DNA of 64,000 bases, from the NCBI RefSeq assembly GCF_001524445.2, contig NZ_CP013418.1:2046001-2110000 (forward strand), given 5' to 3'. The notes beneath the pieces are model-generated. The model was not told the DNA's origin and did no database searches. It saw nothing but the letters and a program-made list of their open reading frames with translations. A program made the position numbers and the translations under genes. Positions 39,113-47,517 of the stretch are shown here, one piece after another; positions within the stretch are counted from its first letter, which is position 1, and each line of letters begins with the position of its first letter. The DNA is from Burkholderia savannae (GTDB lineage: Bacteria > Pseudomonadota > Gammaproteobacteria > Burkholderiales > Burkholderiaceae).

Positions 39113-39382
39113 GTGGTGAGGAAAAGCAAATACACCGACGAGCAGATCGCCGATGCGCTGAGGCGCGCGCAGCAGGGCGCACCGATAGCGGACGTGTGCC
39201 GCGATATGGGGATCAGCGAAGCGACTTTCTACAACTGGCGCGCCAAATTCGGCGGCCTGACGCCGACGAAGGTGAATCACGTCAAGCAACTGGAGAAAGA
39301 AAACGCGAAGCTCAAGCGGCTCGTCGCAAACCTCTCGCTCGACAAGGCGATGTTGCAGGATGTCCTGTCAAAAAAAGCCTGA
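39113..39382 (+). CDS. IS3-family transposase OrfA (IS407-like)
   Basis: An 89-residue OrfA with a helix-turn-helix (KYTDEQIADALRRA, then VCRDMGISEATFYNWRAKFG) and a C-terminal leucine-zipper segment (LEKENAKLKRLVANLSLDKA), the standard IS3/IS407 layout. The start is one of two adjacent GTG codons (39113 or 39116) after GAGGA. The gene ends in an A7 run at 39370-39376, the slippery site used for -1 frameshifting into OrfB. It sits 222 bases after glbF, suggesting that the element helped shape this edge of the cluster. Confidence 0.88.
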   Translation: MVRKSKYTDEQIADALRRAQQGAPIADVCRDMGISEATFYNWRAKFGGLTPTKVNHVKQLEKENAKLKRLVANLSLDKAMLQDVLSKKA

Positions 39383-39690
39383 AGCCTTCCCGGCTGCGCG
39401 AACTCGCCGTCGACCTGATGCATCGCTTCGACGCGAGCCAACGCCAGGTGTGCGCGGCGCTCAAACTTTCGCGTTCGGTCTTCAGCTATCGGCCGATCGC
39501 ACCCGACTCGAGCAAGCCTGCGGCGCGCGTCGGCGAAATCGCGCAGGCAGGCAGACGCCACGGCTACCGCCCTCTGCATCTGCCGAGCCGGGAAGGCTGG
39601 CGAGACGCTCACGCGCGCATTCCGCGCGCGCATGGCGAGCAGGGCTCGCCGCAGGCAGGCAAGCGGCCGCGTTCCGAAGAAACCGACTAG
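39370..39690 (+). pseudogene. IS3-family OrfB remnant, truncated
   Basis: In the -1 frame from the A7 slippery run, the sequence KPSRLRELAVDLMHRFDASQ, QVCAALKLSRSVFSYRP and RRHGYRPLHLPSREGWRD matches the N-terminal region of IS407-type OrfB. Similarity then breaks down through frameshifts and the frame stops at 39690. The DDE catalytic core is absent or unrecognisable, so the element cannot move by itself. Faint similarity may continue to about 39800. Confidence 0.8.
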
Positions 39691-40108
39691 CCGGGCAACC
39701 CGAACAACCAGTGAACAGGTTCGTCCGAGCGTCGGTGGCCCGGGCGCGGCTTCGCGCCGGCCGGGCGTGCGCTCTCTTCATGCGCGCGTGAAGCGGCGCG
39801 ACGCCGGGTTCTTGCCGTGCCAAGAACCCGCGTGCTCCGCCGTCTCGGCGGCCGCCCGCCAATCGATCGGCCGCGTTGCGCAAATGCGCGTCGCGTTTGT
39901 CCCTCGATCGGGCGGTGGCCGGCAAATTCGTTCGACGACGCCTCGCGCCGCCGCACATCCGCCGAACGGTCCGCATGGCATGCGCATCACCGGCACCGAG
40001 GCGGGTCGCGGCCGGCCGCCGCCATGCGGCCGGCCGACATCGCCCGCGCGCCGAGACGGCGCGTCGCGCACGCCAGGCAGTCGCGGGCGGCGAGCCGCCC
40101 GTCGCGCA
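39691..40108. other. Decayed sequence after the IS remnant
   Basis: About 420 bases without a supportable gene between the IS remnant and the amidase stop. The first 100 bases may be further eroded OrfB. The rest shows only Arg/Ala-rich frames. No IS terminal inverted repeat was recognised. Confidence 0.5.
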
Positions 40109-41695
40109 TCACGCATCGACCGCCGGCACGTTCGAGCGCTCGACGAACCGCGGCTCGCGCCGCCACTGCGTCGCCTGCTCGAACGCGTAGCCGAGCGCGA
40201 GCAGCCGCGCCTCGCTCCACGGCGCGCCGACGAACGACACGCCGACCGGCAAGCCGCGCACCAGCCCCGCGGGCACGGTCAGATGCGGAAAGCCCGCGAC
40301 GGCCGCAGGCGTCGAGAAGCCGTCGGTGCCGCTGTCGCCGTTGATCAGGTCGATCAGCCATGCGGTGCCCTCGGTCGGCGCGACGAGCGCGTCGAGCCGC
40401 GCGTCGCGCAGCACGCGCGCGAGCCCCTCGTCGCGGGCGCGGCGGCCGCAGCGAGCGAGCGCGTCGCGATAGGCCGCCGCGTCGAGCCCGCCCGCTTCCT
40501 GCGCGCGCAATAGCAGCTCCTGCCCGAAGTACGGCATCTCCTTCGCGCGCTGCGCCGCGTTGAACGCGATCACGTCGGCGAGCGTGCGCACGCGCGCATG
40601 CGGCGCGAACGCGTGCAGCCACAGCGGCAAGCCGTGCTTGAACTCGTGCAACAGCACGGTCTTCTCGTCGTCCTCGTAGTCGGGCTTCGGCAGGTCGACG
40701 GGATCGATCACCACCGCGCCGAGCCGCTGCATCCGAGCGATCGCGCGCTCGATCTGCGCGTCCACCTCGTCATGCCCGGTGAAGAACGCGCGCGCGATGC
40801 CGATCCGCGCGCCGCGCAGCGCGTTCGCGTCGAGCGCGGCGACGTAGTCGGCGGGAGGCGGCGCGCCCGCCGTCGCGGGATCGTTCGCATCGCCGCCCGC
40901 GAGCGCGCCGAGTAGCCGCGCCGCGTCGCGGACCGTGCGCGCGATCGGCCCCGCCGTATCCTGCGTGTGCGACAGCGGCACGATCCCGTCGCGGCTCACG
41001 CGCCCGACGGTCGGCTTCAGCCCGACGCAGCCGTTGATCGCGGCGGGCGACACGATCGAGCCGTCGGTCTCGGTGCCGACCGCCATCTCGACGAGCCCCG
41101 CCGCGACCGCCGCCGCCGAGCCCGAGCTCGATCCGCTCGCCGTCCGGTCGAGCGCGTACGGATTGCGCGACAGCCCGCCGCGCCCGCTCCACCCGCTCGT
41201 CGAGCGCGTCGAGCGGAAGTTCGCCCACTCGCTCAGGTTGGTCTTCGCGACGATCACCGCGCCCGCGCGCCGCAGCCGCGCGACGAGATGCGCATCGCGT
41301 GCCGCGCGCACGCCGTCGAGCGCGAGCGAGCCGGCCGTCGTCGCCATCCGGTCGCCCGTCGCGATGTTGTCCTTCAGCGCGACGCTCACGCCGTGCATCG
41401 GGCCGCGCACGGCGCGCGCCGCCCGCTCGGCGTCGAGCGCGTGCGCGATCGCCTCGGCGTCCGGATTCAGTTCGATGATCGCGTTCAGCCGCGGGCCGCC
41501 GCGATCGATGCGCGCGACGCGCTCGAGCGTCTCGCGCACCGCCTGCGCCGCGCTGCGCTCTTCGCGCGGCGACACAAGCGCCGATTGGCCGCCGCGCTCG
41601 CCGCCAGCGGTCGTCGCCGATGCCGGCGCGCTCGCGAGCACCACATGCGCCGAACTCAGCGCGCCGAGCGAGTGAAGGAAATGGCGTCGTTTCAT
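40109..41695 (-). CDS. Amidase-signature hydrolase with Tat-type signal
   Basis: A 528-residue amidase-signature enzyme. The Ser-cisSer-Lys triad is visible: Lys in VALKDNIATG, the Gly/Ser-rich TASGSSSGSAAAVAAG, and GTETDGSIVSPA containing the nucleophile. Such enzymes hydrolyse amides using no metal. The N terminus (KRRHFLHSLGAL, then an Ala-rich core) resembles a Tat signal peptide, so export to the periplasm is likely, unlike housekeeping amidases such as GatA. The ATG at 41695 is chosen because it begins this signal; the open frame upstream of it reads as Ala/Pro/Arg-rich sequence. The promoter region borders the large 10-bp repeat array. Substrate unknown. Confidence 0.88.
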   Translation of the reverse strand: MKRRHFLHSLGALSSAHVVLASAPASATTAGGERGGQSALVSPREERSAAQAVRETLERVARIDRGGPRLNAIIELNPDAEAIAHALDAERAARAVRGPMHGVSVALKDNIATGDRMATTAGSLALDGVRAARDAHLVARLRRAGAVIVAKTNLSEWANFRSTRSTSGWSGRGGLSRNPYALDRTASGSSSGSAAAVAAGLVEMAVGTETDGSIVSPAAINGCVGLKPTVGRVSRDGIVPLSHTQDTAGPIARTVRDAARLLGALAGGDANDPATAGAPPPADYVAALDANALRGARIGIARAFFTGHDEVDAQIERAIARMQRLGAVVIDPVDLPKPDYEDDEKTVLLHEFKHGLPLWLHAFAPHARVRTLADVIAFNAAQRAKEMPYFGQELLLRAQEAGGLDAAAYRDALARCGRRARDEGLARVLRDARLDALVAPTEGTAWLIDLINGDSGTDGFSTPAAVAGFPHLTVPAGLVRGLPVGVSFVGAPWSEARLLALGYAFEQATQWRREPRFVERSNVPAVDA

Positions 41696-42404
41696 TCGAG
41701 TACGTCCTGAGTACGTCCTGTTGTCGTGATGCGGCCGGGGCCGGGCCGGGGCCGGGGCTGACGGCGCGGGTGTCGCGCGTCGCCGGGCGCACGCGCCGGT
41801 GGAGTGTAGGCGAAAGGCAATCGATGCGCACGCAACGTTCGCGCGCCGGGCGAAGCGATCTCGCCGCTTCGCGCCGTTCATAGTGAACTTCCGCGACGAA
41901 TCGCGATCCCTTTATCGCGTGTCGTCGCGTGTCGTCGCGTGTCGTCGCGTGTCGTCGCGTGTCGTCGCGTGTCGTCGCGTGTCGTCGCGTGTCGTCGCGT
42001 GTCGTCGCGTGTCGTCGCGTGTCGTCGCGTGTCGTCGCGTGTCGTCGCGTGTCGTCGCGTGTCGTCGCGTGTCGTCGCGTGTCGTCGCGTGTCGTCGCGT
42101 GTCGTCGCGTGTCGTCGCGTGTCGTCGCGTGTCGTCGCGTGTCGTCGCGTGTCGTCGCGGGTCGTCGCGGGTCGTCGCGGGTCGTCGCGGGTCGTCGCGG
42201 GTCGTCGCGGGTCGTCGCGGGTCGTCGCGGGTCGTCGCGGGTCGTCGCGGGTCGTCGCGGGTCGTCGCGGGTCGGCGCGGGCCGGCGCGGGCCGGCGCAA
42301 GTGCGCGAGTCACCGTCGGCGGCCGGCTTCCGCTGCGAAACCGGCCGCATCCGCCCACGGCGCGCGCACGATCATCGAAAGCCACTGTTTTTTTGAAGGA
42401 CTCA
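41696..42404. other. Intergenic region dominated by a 10-bp repeat array
   Basis: Between divergent genes. 41921-42300 is the tandem array; the flanks (41696-41920 and 42301-42404) presumably carry the promoters of the amidase and of the small protein gene. Every frame on both strands stays open through the array simply because the unit contains no stop codon; those frames are not genes. Confidence 0.75.
41921..42300. repeat. 10-bp tandem repeat, 38 uninterrupted units in two homogeneous blocks
   Basis: Twenty-three perfect GTCGTCGCGT units (41921-42150) switch abruptly to twelve perfect GTCGTCGCGG units (42151-42270), followed by three diverging units to 42300. The 10-base period is close to one DNA helical turn. 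The sharp boundary between two homogenised variants indicates repeated local expansion by slippage or unequal exchange. It lies between the amidase and small-protein promoters. Confidence 0.97.
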
Positions 42405-42728
42405 ATGAAGAAGATTCTCGCTGTCATCGCTTTTCTCGCCGTCGTCGGCTGGCTCGCCGCGACGACGACCATCCTGCTCGCGCCCACCTCGCAACCGTGC
42501 ACCGACGCATGGTTCGACGCGGTCGACAAGCAATTCCACATCACCGACGACGGCGGGCACGGCCCCGATCCCGGCAGCGGCGAATGGCTCGGCGCGGTCG
42601 AGCGCAAGGCGAAGCTGCCCGAAAACGACCATCTGCCCGAGCAGCAGCGTTGCGAGGCGATTCAGCGCGAGCTTTCGCATCGCACGTACATCGTCAACCC
42701 GCGCCTCGGCCTGCGATTCTCGCTCTGA
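42405..42728 (+). CDS. Small exported or membrane-anchored protein of unknown function
   Basis: A 107-residue protein beginning MKKILAVIAFLAVVGWLAAT, a clear N-terminal hydrophobic segment that may be a signal anchor or a signal peptide, followed by a polar, acidic domain with two cysteines (PCTDAW and QQRCEAI) that could form a disulfide. I do not recognise a family. The ATG at 42405 is well supported by GAAGGA five bases upstream. It is downstream of the 10-bp repeat array, whose length could affect its transcription, and converges with the RND pump gene. An inverted repeat follows its stop. Confidence 0.8.
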   Translation: MKKILAVIAFLAVVGWLAATTTILLAPTSQPCTDAWFDAVDKQFHITDDGGHGPDPGSGEWLGAVERKAKLPENDHLPEQQRCEAIQRELSHRTYIVNPRLGLRFSL

Positions 42729-42749
42729 CGCTCGCGCACCCTTGCTCGC

Positions 42750-42781
42750 TCGCCGGCCGCGTCGCCGTCGCGAGCCGGCGA
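42750..42781. terminator. GC-rich inverted repeat between convergent genes, possible bidirectional terminator
   Basis: Perfect eight-base arms TCGCCGGC (42750-42757) and GCCGGCGA (42774-42781) with a 16-base loop, located between the stops of the small protein gene and the RND pump gene. There is no T tract, so termination is only suggested by position. Confidence 0.4.
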
Positions 42782-42834
42782 ACGGGCGAGTGCGCGAGCA
42801 CAACGCCGATGCGCGCCCGCCCGCATCGGCGCGC

Positions 42835-45800
42835 TCATTCGTTCGCCGCTACCCCGTGCTCGCCCGATTCGCGATCGCGCTCGACAGCCCGCCGCCCGCG
42901 CCGCCCGAGCGACGCGACCACCTGAAACGCGACCGGCGCGAACACGAGCCCGAACAGCGTCGCGGCGAGCACGCCGCCGAACGCGCCCGTGCCGATCGAG
43001 CGGCGGCTCTCGGCGCCCGCGCCCGTCGCGCTCACGAGCGGCACGACGCCGAGCACGAACGCCATCGACGTCATCACGATCGGCCGAAAGCGCGCCGACG
43101 CCGCGTCGACCACCGCCTGGCGCAGCGCGACGCCGCGCGCGTGCAGATCGCGCGCGAACTGCACGATCAGGATCGCGTTCTTCGCGGACAGCCCGATCAC
43201 CGTAATCATCGCAACCTTGAAATACACGTCGTTCGGCATGCCGCGCAACTGCACGGCCGCCACCGCGCCGATCACGCCGAGCGGCACGACGGTCAGCACC
43301 GACAGCGGAATCGTCCAGCTTTCGTACAGCGCGGCGAGCGCCATGAACACCGCGAGCACGGATAGGCCGATCAGCAGCGGCGTCTGCCGCGCGGCGACGG
43401 TTTCCTCGCGCGCCGCGTCGACCCAGTCATAGCCGACGCCCGTCGGCAGGTTCGCGGCGAGCCGCTCCATTTCGGCCATCGCCGCGCCGAGGCTGTATCC
43501 GTTCGCCGGACGGCCGACCACGTCGAGCGACGGATAGCCGTCGAAGCGGTTCAGCGCGACGGGCCCGACGCTCCAGCGCCGCGACGCGATCGCCGACAGC
43601 GGCACCATGTCGCCCGTCTTGTTCGGCACGGAAAGCGCCATCAGTTGATCGTCGGTGCTGCGCGCGCCGGCGTCCGCTTCGATGATCACGCGCCGCATCC
43701 GCCCCGCCGCCGGAAAATCGTCGACGTAGTTCGAGCCGAGCAGCCCGCCGAGCAGGCCCGCGATCCGCTCGAACGGCACGCCGAACGCGTACGCCTTCGC
43801 GCGGTCGACGTCGAGCTCGACGCGCGGCGCGTCCGGCAAATCCTCGGTGCGCACGGACGCGAGCGCCGGATCGGCCTTCGCCGCGTCGGCGAGGCGCTCG
43901 CGCGCCGCCTTCAGCACGTCGACACCGATGCCGCCGCGATCCTCGAGCCGCAGCGTGAAGCCGTCCGAATGCCCGATGCCGGGCACCGACGGCGGCAGCG
44001 ACGCATCGACGTCGCCGTCGCGAATCCGCGCGAACGCGCCGTTCAGCCGATCGCGCAGCGCGGCCGCATCGACGCCGCGCTTCGCCCAGTCCTTCAGCTC
44101 GACGAACGCCATCGCGACGTTCTGCCCGCTGCCGGCGAAGCTCCAGCCGATCACGCTCGTCACGTTCGCGACGGCCGGCTGCGCGTGCAGGATCGCCTCC
44201 ACCCGCTCGACGACCGCCATCGTGCGCGCCTGCGTCGCGCCCGCCGGCAGCTGGATCATCACCTGCAGTTGCCCCTGGTCCTCGGTCGGCAGGAAGCCGT
44301 TCGGCATCGCCCAGTACAGCGCCGCGCCGCAGACGAGCAGCGCCGCGTAGATCGCGGCCATCGGCCCGATGCGCGCGACCGTGCGCGCGGTGAGCGAGCG
44401 ATAGCCCGCCGACGCGCGCGCGAAGCCCGCCGCGAAGCGGTCCGCCGCCCACGCGCCGAGCCCGCGCACGCCGCGCCGCCGCCCGATCCGCGCCCGCGCG
44501 CCGCCGGGCGGCAGCGGCTTGAGCAGGTTCGCGCACAGCGCGGGCGTGAGCGACAGCGCCATGAACGACGATACGAGCATCGACGCGATCATCGCGACCG
44601 AGAACTGCCGATAGATCCCGCCGACGCCGCCCGGAAAGAACGCCATCGGCACGAACACCGCGGTCAGCACGGCCGTCACGCCGACGATCGCGCCGACGAT
44701 GCGCTTCATCGCGCGGCGCGTCGCCTCGCGCGGCGACACGCGCTCCTCCTCCATCACGCGATGCACGCTCTCGACGACGACGATCGCATCGTCGACCAGA
44801 ATGCCGATCGCGAGCACGAGGCCGAACATCGTGAACACGTTGATCGACAGCCCGAACGCCCACATCGCGACGAACGCCCCCATCAGCGTGACCGGAATCA
44901 CGATCGTCGGCACGAGCGTGCAGCGCAGGTCGCGCAGGAACAGCCACATCACGAAGAACACGAGGACGATCGCCTCGACGAGCGTCAGCACGACCTCGTC
45001 GATCGCGATGCGGACGAAATGCGCGCCGTCGAACGGAATGGCCACCGCGACGCCGGGCGGCAGCCGCTTCGACAATTCGGCGAGGCGCGCGCGAATCGCG
45101 TTCGACGTCTCGAGCGCGTTGCCGCGCGGGCCGAGCTGGATGCCGACCGTCGCGGCCGTCTTGCCGTTCAGCCGCGACGAGAACGAATAGTCGTCGCGGC
45201 CGAGCTCGACGCGCGCGACGTCCGCGAGCCGCACGACGGAGCCGTCCGGCTTCGCCTTCAGCACGATCCGGCCGAACTCGGCGGGCGATGCGAGCTGGCC
45301 CTTCACGATCACCGACGCGGTCGTCTGCTGGCCGGCGACGAACGGCGCATCGCCGATCGCGCCCGCCGTCACCGCCGCGTTCTGCGACGCGACGGCCGCG
45401 ATCACGTCGTCGGCGCCGAGCCCGTACTCGCGCAGCTTCATCGGGTCGAGCCAGATCCGCAGCGCCTCGTCGGCGTCCCACAGCTGCGCGGAGCCGACGC
45501 CCGGCGTGCGCTTCAGCTCGCGCAGCACATAGCGGCTCAGGTAGTCGCTCAGTTGCGCGGAATCGCGCGTGCCGTCGGTCGACGTCAGCGCGACGAGCAT
45601 CAGGAACGTGTTCGCCGCCTTGAACACGCCGATGCCCTGCTGGACGACCTGCTGCGGCAGCCGCGGCTCGACCTGCTTGAGCCGGTTCTGCACGTCGACG
45701 AGCGCGAGGTCCGGATCGGTGCCGGGCGCGAACGTCACGTCGATCTCGAGGTTGCCGTGGCCGTCGCTGCTCGTCTCGTAATAGAGCAGCCCGTCCGCGC

Positions 45801-46011
45801 CGTCGAGGCTCTCCTCGATGATGCTGCCGACGTCGCCGTCGACCGTCTCCGTCGACGCGCCCGGATAAGTCGCGTTGATCACGACGCGCGGCGGCGCGAG
45901 GCGCGGATACTGCGCGACCGGCAGTTGCGGAATCGCGAGCACGCCCGCGACGACGATCGCGAGCGCGACGATCCACGCGAAAACGGGGCGGTCGATGAAG
46001 AACGACGGCAT
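42835..46011 (-). CDS. RND-family efflux pump inner-membrane transporter (HAE1 type)
   Basis: A 1,058-residue proton-driven exporter of the AcrB/MexB family. It starts FFIDRPVFAWIVALAIVVAG as these pumps do and shows two large periplasmic loops and twelve helices; GILVDDAIVVVESVHRVMEE carries the paired Asp residues of the proton relay in helix 4, and FFPGGVGGIYRQFSVAMIAS is the conserved mid-protein motif. It is the last gene of the minus-strand operon that begins at yejA, starting 13 bases after the small protein gene. No membrane-fusion protein or outer-membrane channel lies in the window, so it must borrow them. Substrate unknown; context suggests a peptide-derived compound. Confidence 0.93.
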   Translation of the reverse strand: MPSFFIDRPVFAWIVALAIVVAGVLAIPQLPVAQYPRLAPPRVVINATYPGASTETVDGDVGSIIEESLDGADGLLYYETSSDGHGNLEIDVTFAPGTDPDLALVDVQNRLKQVEPRLPQQVVQQGIGVFKAANTFLMLVALTSTDGTRDSAQLSDYLSRYVLRELKRTPGVGSAQLWDADEALRIWLDPMKLREYGLGADDVIAAVASQNAAVTAGAIGDAPFVAGQQTTASVIVKGQLASPAEFGRIVLKAKPDGSVVRLADVARVELGRDDYSFSSRLNGKTAATVGIQLGPRGNALETSNAIRARLAELSKRLPPGVAVAIPFDGAHFVRIAIDEVVLTLVEAIVLVFFVMWLFLRDLRCTLVPTIVIPVTLMGAFVAMWAFGLSINVFTMFGLVLAIGILVDDAIVVVESVHRVMEEERVSPREATRRAMKRIVGAIVGVTAVLTAVFVPMAFFPGGVGGIYRQFSVAMIASMLVSSFMALSLTPALCANLLKPLPPGGARARIGRRRGVRGLGAWAADRFAAGFARASAGYRSLTARTVARIGPMAAIYAALLVCGAALYWAMPNGFLPTEDQGQLQVMIQLPAGATQARTMAVVERVEAILHAQPAVANVTSVIGWSFAGSGQNVAMAFVELKDWAKRGVDAAALRDRLNGAFARIRDGDVDASLPPSVPGIGHSDGFTLRLEDRGGIGVDVLKAARERLADAAKADPALASVRTEDLPDAPRVELDVDRAKAYAFGVPFERIAGLLGGLLGSNYVDDFPAAGRMRRVIIEADAGARSTDDQLMALSVPNKTGDMVPLSAIASRRWSVGPVALNRFDGYPSLDVVGRPANGYSLGAAMAEMERLAANLPTGVGYDWVDAAREETVAARQTPLLIGLSVLAVFMALAALYESWTIPLSVLTVVPLGVIGAVAAVQLRGMPNDVYFKVAMITVIGLSAKNAILIVQFARDLHARGVALRQAVVDAASARFRPIVMTSMAFVLGVVPLVSATGAGAESRRSIGTGAFGGVLAATLFGLVFAPVAFQVVASLGRRGRRAVERDRESGEHGVAANE

Positions 46012-46024
46012 GCGTGCGGCTCCG

Positions 46025-46321
46025 TCAGCGCGACGCGTTCAATTCGGCGCGCACGGTCGCGCCGATCACGCGGCGCGCGGCGGCCGCGCTCGCGCCGAGG
46101 CGCCCGAAGCAATCGAAGCAATCGAAGTACTTGAAGCGCCTGAAGCGCTCACCGCGGCGCAGATCCGCGAAGAGCCCGCGCGGATCGCCGTGAAAATGCA
46201 GGAACGCCTTCGCGCGACGGGCGAAGACGCCGCGCGCCCGCTCGCTCAGCCAGGGCAGCCGGCGATTCTCGCTCGGCAGGTTTTCAAGCCGGTCCAGCGC
46301 CGCTGCGTCGGCGTGCTTCAT
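46025..46321 (-). CDS. Small conserved hypothetical protein
   Basis: A 98-residue protein. The core (LPWLSERARGVFARRAKAFL, then HFHGDPRGLFADLR) resembles a small uncharacterised family found in actinobacteria and proteobacteria, in which a RGVF-x-R-x-x-AFLHFHxDP-x-GLFAD pattern recurs; I recall this only as conserved and unnamed. The C terminus deviates: a 9-bp tandem repeat encodes FDCFDCF, followed by an Ala-rich tail. The ATG at 46321 is 62 bases after the GNAT gene and the stop is 13 bases before the RND pump start. Function unknown. Confidence 0.7.
   Translation of the reverse strand: MKHADAAALDRLENLPSENRRLPWLSERARGVFARRAKAFLHFHGDPRGLFADLRRGERFRRFKYFDCFDCFGRLGASAAAARRVIGATVRAELNASR
46106..46150. 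repeat. 9-bp tandem repeat within the small conserved protein gene
   Basis: Five consecutive nine-base units of the form GAAGCAATC, two identical and three diverged. They preserve frame and encode the repeated Phe-containing triplets near the C terminus of the small protein on the minus strand. Confidence 0.85.
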
Positions 46322-46383
46322 CGATGTCTCCGTGATTGCGCAATCGTCGTTCGAATGGGGCGCGCCGGCATCCGCTCGCGCGC

Positions 46384-46959
46384 TCAGCGCGGCGCAAACG
46401 GCGGCGCGTCGGCGAGCCGCGCCATGTGCAGCACGTCGACCAGCTCGCCGGCGCGGATCGCGTAGCCGCGCGAGCGCCCCTCCTCGGTGAAGCCGAAGCG
46501 GCGATACAGCGCGATCGCACGCGCGTTGTCGGCGAACACCGTGAGCTCGACGCGGCGCAGGCCGAGCGCGCGGTCCGCGCAGTCGACGATCGCGGCCATC
46601 AGCGCGCCGCCGACGCCGCGCCCCGCATACGCGTCGTGCACGCCGATGCCGAGCAGCGCGCAGTGCGCGCGGCGGCCGGAAAACGTCTCGAGCCCGCCGT
46701 GACCGACGACGCGCCCGTCCACCTCGGCGCACAGGTTGACGCCGCCGCCTCGCCGCGCCGCGACCCGCATGAGCCACGCGGCGACCGCGTCGGCCGACGC
46801 GTGCGGCATCGCGAGCGTGCCGCGCTGCACGAGCGGCTGGTTGCGCATCTGCGCGATGGCCGCCGCGTCCGCCAGCTCGGCCGCACGCACGATCACGCGG
46901 CTCGCGCCCGCGCGCGACGGGTTCGCATCGGTCCGATCGCCTGCTCGTTGCGTCGTCAT
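46384..46959 (-). CDS. GNAT-family N-acetyltransferase (second of two)
   Basis: A 191-residue acetyl-CoA-dependent acetyltransferase. The acetyl-CoA loop is AYAGRGVGGALM (R-x-x-G-x-G/A) and the C-terminal beta-strand/helix is ELTVFADNARAIALYRRFGF, a RimI/PhnO-like arrangement. The ATG at 46959 overlaps the stop of the preceding GNAT gene by four bases. The two GNATs are paralogues with similar layout (compare HRRGVGGALM in the other), so a local duplication is likely. In this peptide-handling operon, acetylation of an amino terminus or amino side chain of an imported or processed peptide is plausible; MccE-type detoxification of processed microcin C is a known precedent for the family. Confidence 0.9.
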   Translation of the reverse strand: MTTQRAGDRTDANPSRAGASRVIVRAAELADAAAIAQMRNQPLVQRGTLAMPHASADAVAAWLMRVAARRGGGVNLCAEVDGRVVGHGGLETFSGRRAHCALLGIGVHDAYAGRGVGGALMAAIVDCADRALGLRRVELTVFADNARAIALYRRFGFTEEGRSRGYAIRAGELVDVLHMARLADAPPFAPR

Positions 46960-47516
46960 GCCGGAGTCTCGGAGGGGGCCGCCGCAAGCGGCGGCGAGTC
47001 CTTCAGGCGCGCGATCAGACAGCCGTCGACGAGCACGCCGTCGCGCAGCGCCGCACCGCGCTGCGTCGCCTCGATCTCGAAGCCGAACTTGCGATGGAAC
47101 GCGAGCGCGACGAAATCGTCCGCGTAGAGCTGCGCCTCGATCCTGCGCAGCCCGAGCCAGTCGTCGGCGATCGCGAGCGTCTCGCGCATCAGCGCGCCGC
47201 CGACGCCGCGACGATGCCACGCGTCATGCACGGCGATCGAGATCGACGCCGCATGCGAGCGCCGCAGCTTGCCCGGCGCGAGCTCGCTCCAGCCGACGAG
47301 CGCCTCGCCGATCCATGCGCCGAGCGCGTATTGCTCGCGCATCAGCGCATCGAGCCATTCGCGCCGCCTGTCGAGCGATGCGTGAGGCGCGCTCGCGAAG
47401 CGCCCGTCGATCGACGGCTGCCGCGCGAGCGCGTGCAGCGCGTCGGCGTCCGCCGCGCGCAGCGCGCGGATCGTCACGTCCGGCGGCGGCGGTGAACTCG
47501 CGGCGCGCTCCATCAC
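46956..47516 (-). CDS. GNAT-family N-acetyltransferase (first of two)
   Basis: A 186-residue GNAT with the acetyl-CoA signature AWHRRGVGGALMRE and the downstream strand/helix EAQLYADDFVALAFHRKFGF. GTG at 47516 or the immediately following ATG at 47513 may be the start. It begins one base after the TAA of the tldE-like gene and ends overlapping the second GNAT, so the genes are translationally linked. The substrate is unknown; context suggests a peptide product of the TldD/TldE pair. Confidence 0.9.
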   Translation of the reverse strand: MMERAASSPPPPDVTIRALRAADADALHALARQPSIDGRFASAPHASLDRRREWLDALMREQYALGAWIGEALVGWSELAPGKLRRSHAASISIAVHDAWHRRGVGGALMRETLAIADDWLGLRRIEAQLYADDFVALAFHRKFGFEIEATQRGAALRDGVLVDGCLIARLKDSPPLAAAPSETPA

Positions 47517-47517
47517 G

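Noticed and set aside
41921..42300. CRISPR-like array
   Set aside because: Units are 10 bp and contiguous with no unique spacers.
41799..42925. Apparent repeat proteins (RRHATTRDDT or VVACRRVSSR type) across the 10-bp array
   Set aside because: The unit lacks stop codons in any frame or strand, so every frame is open. The only supported gene is the small protein from 42405.
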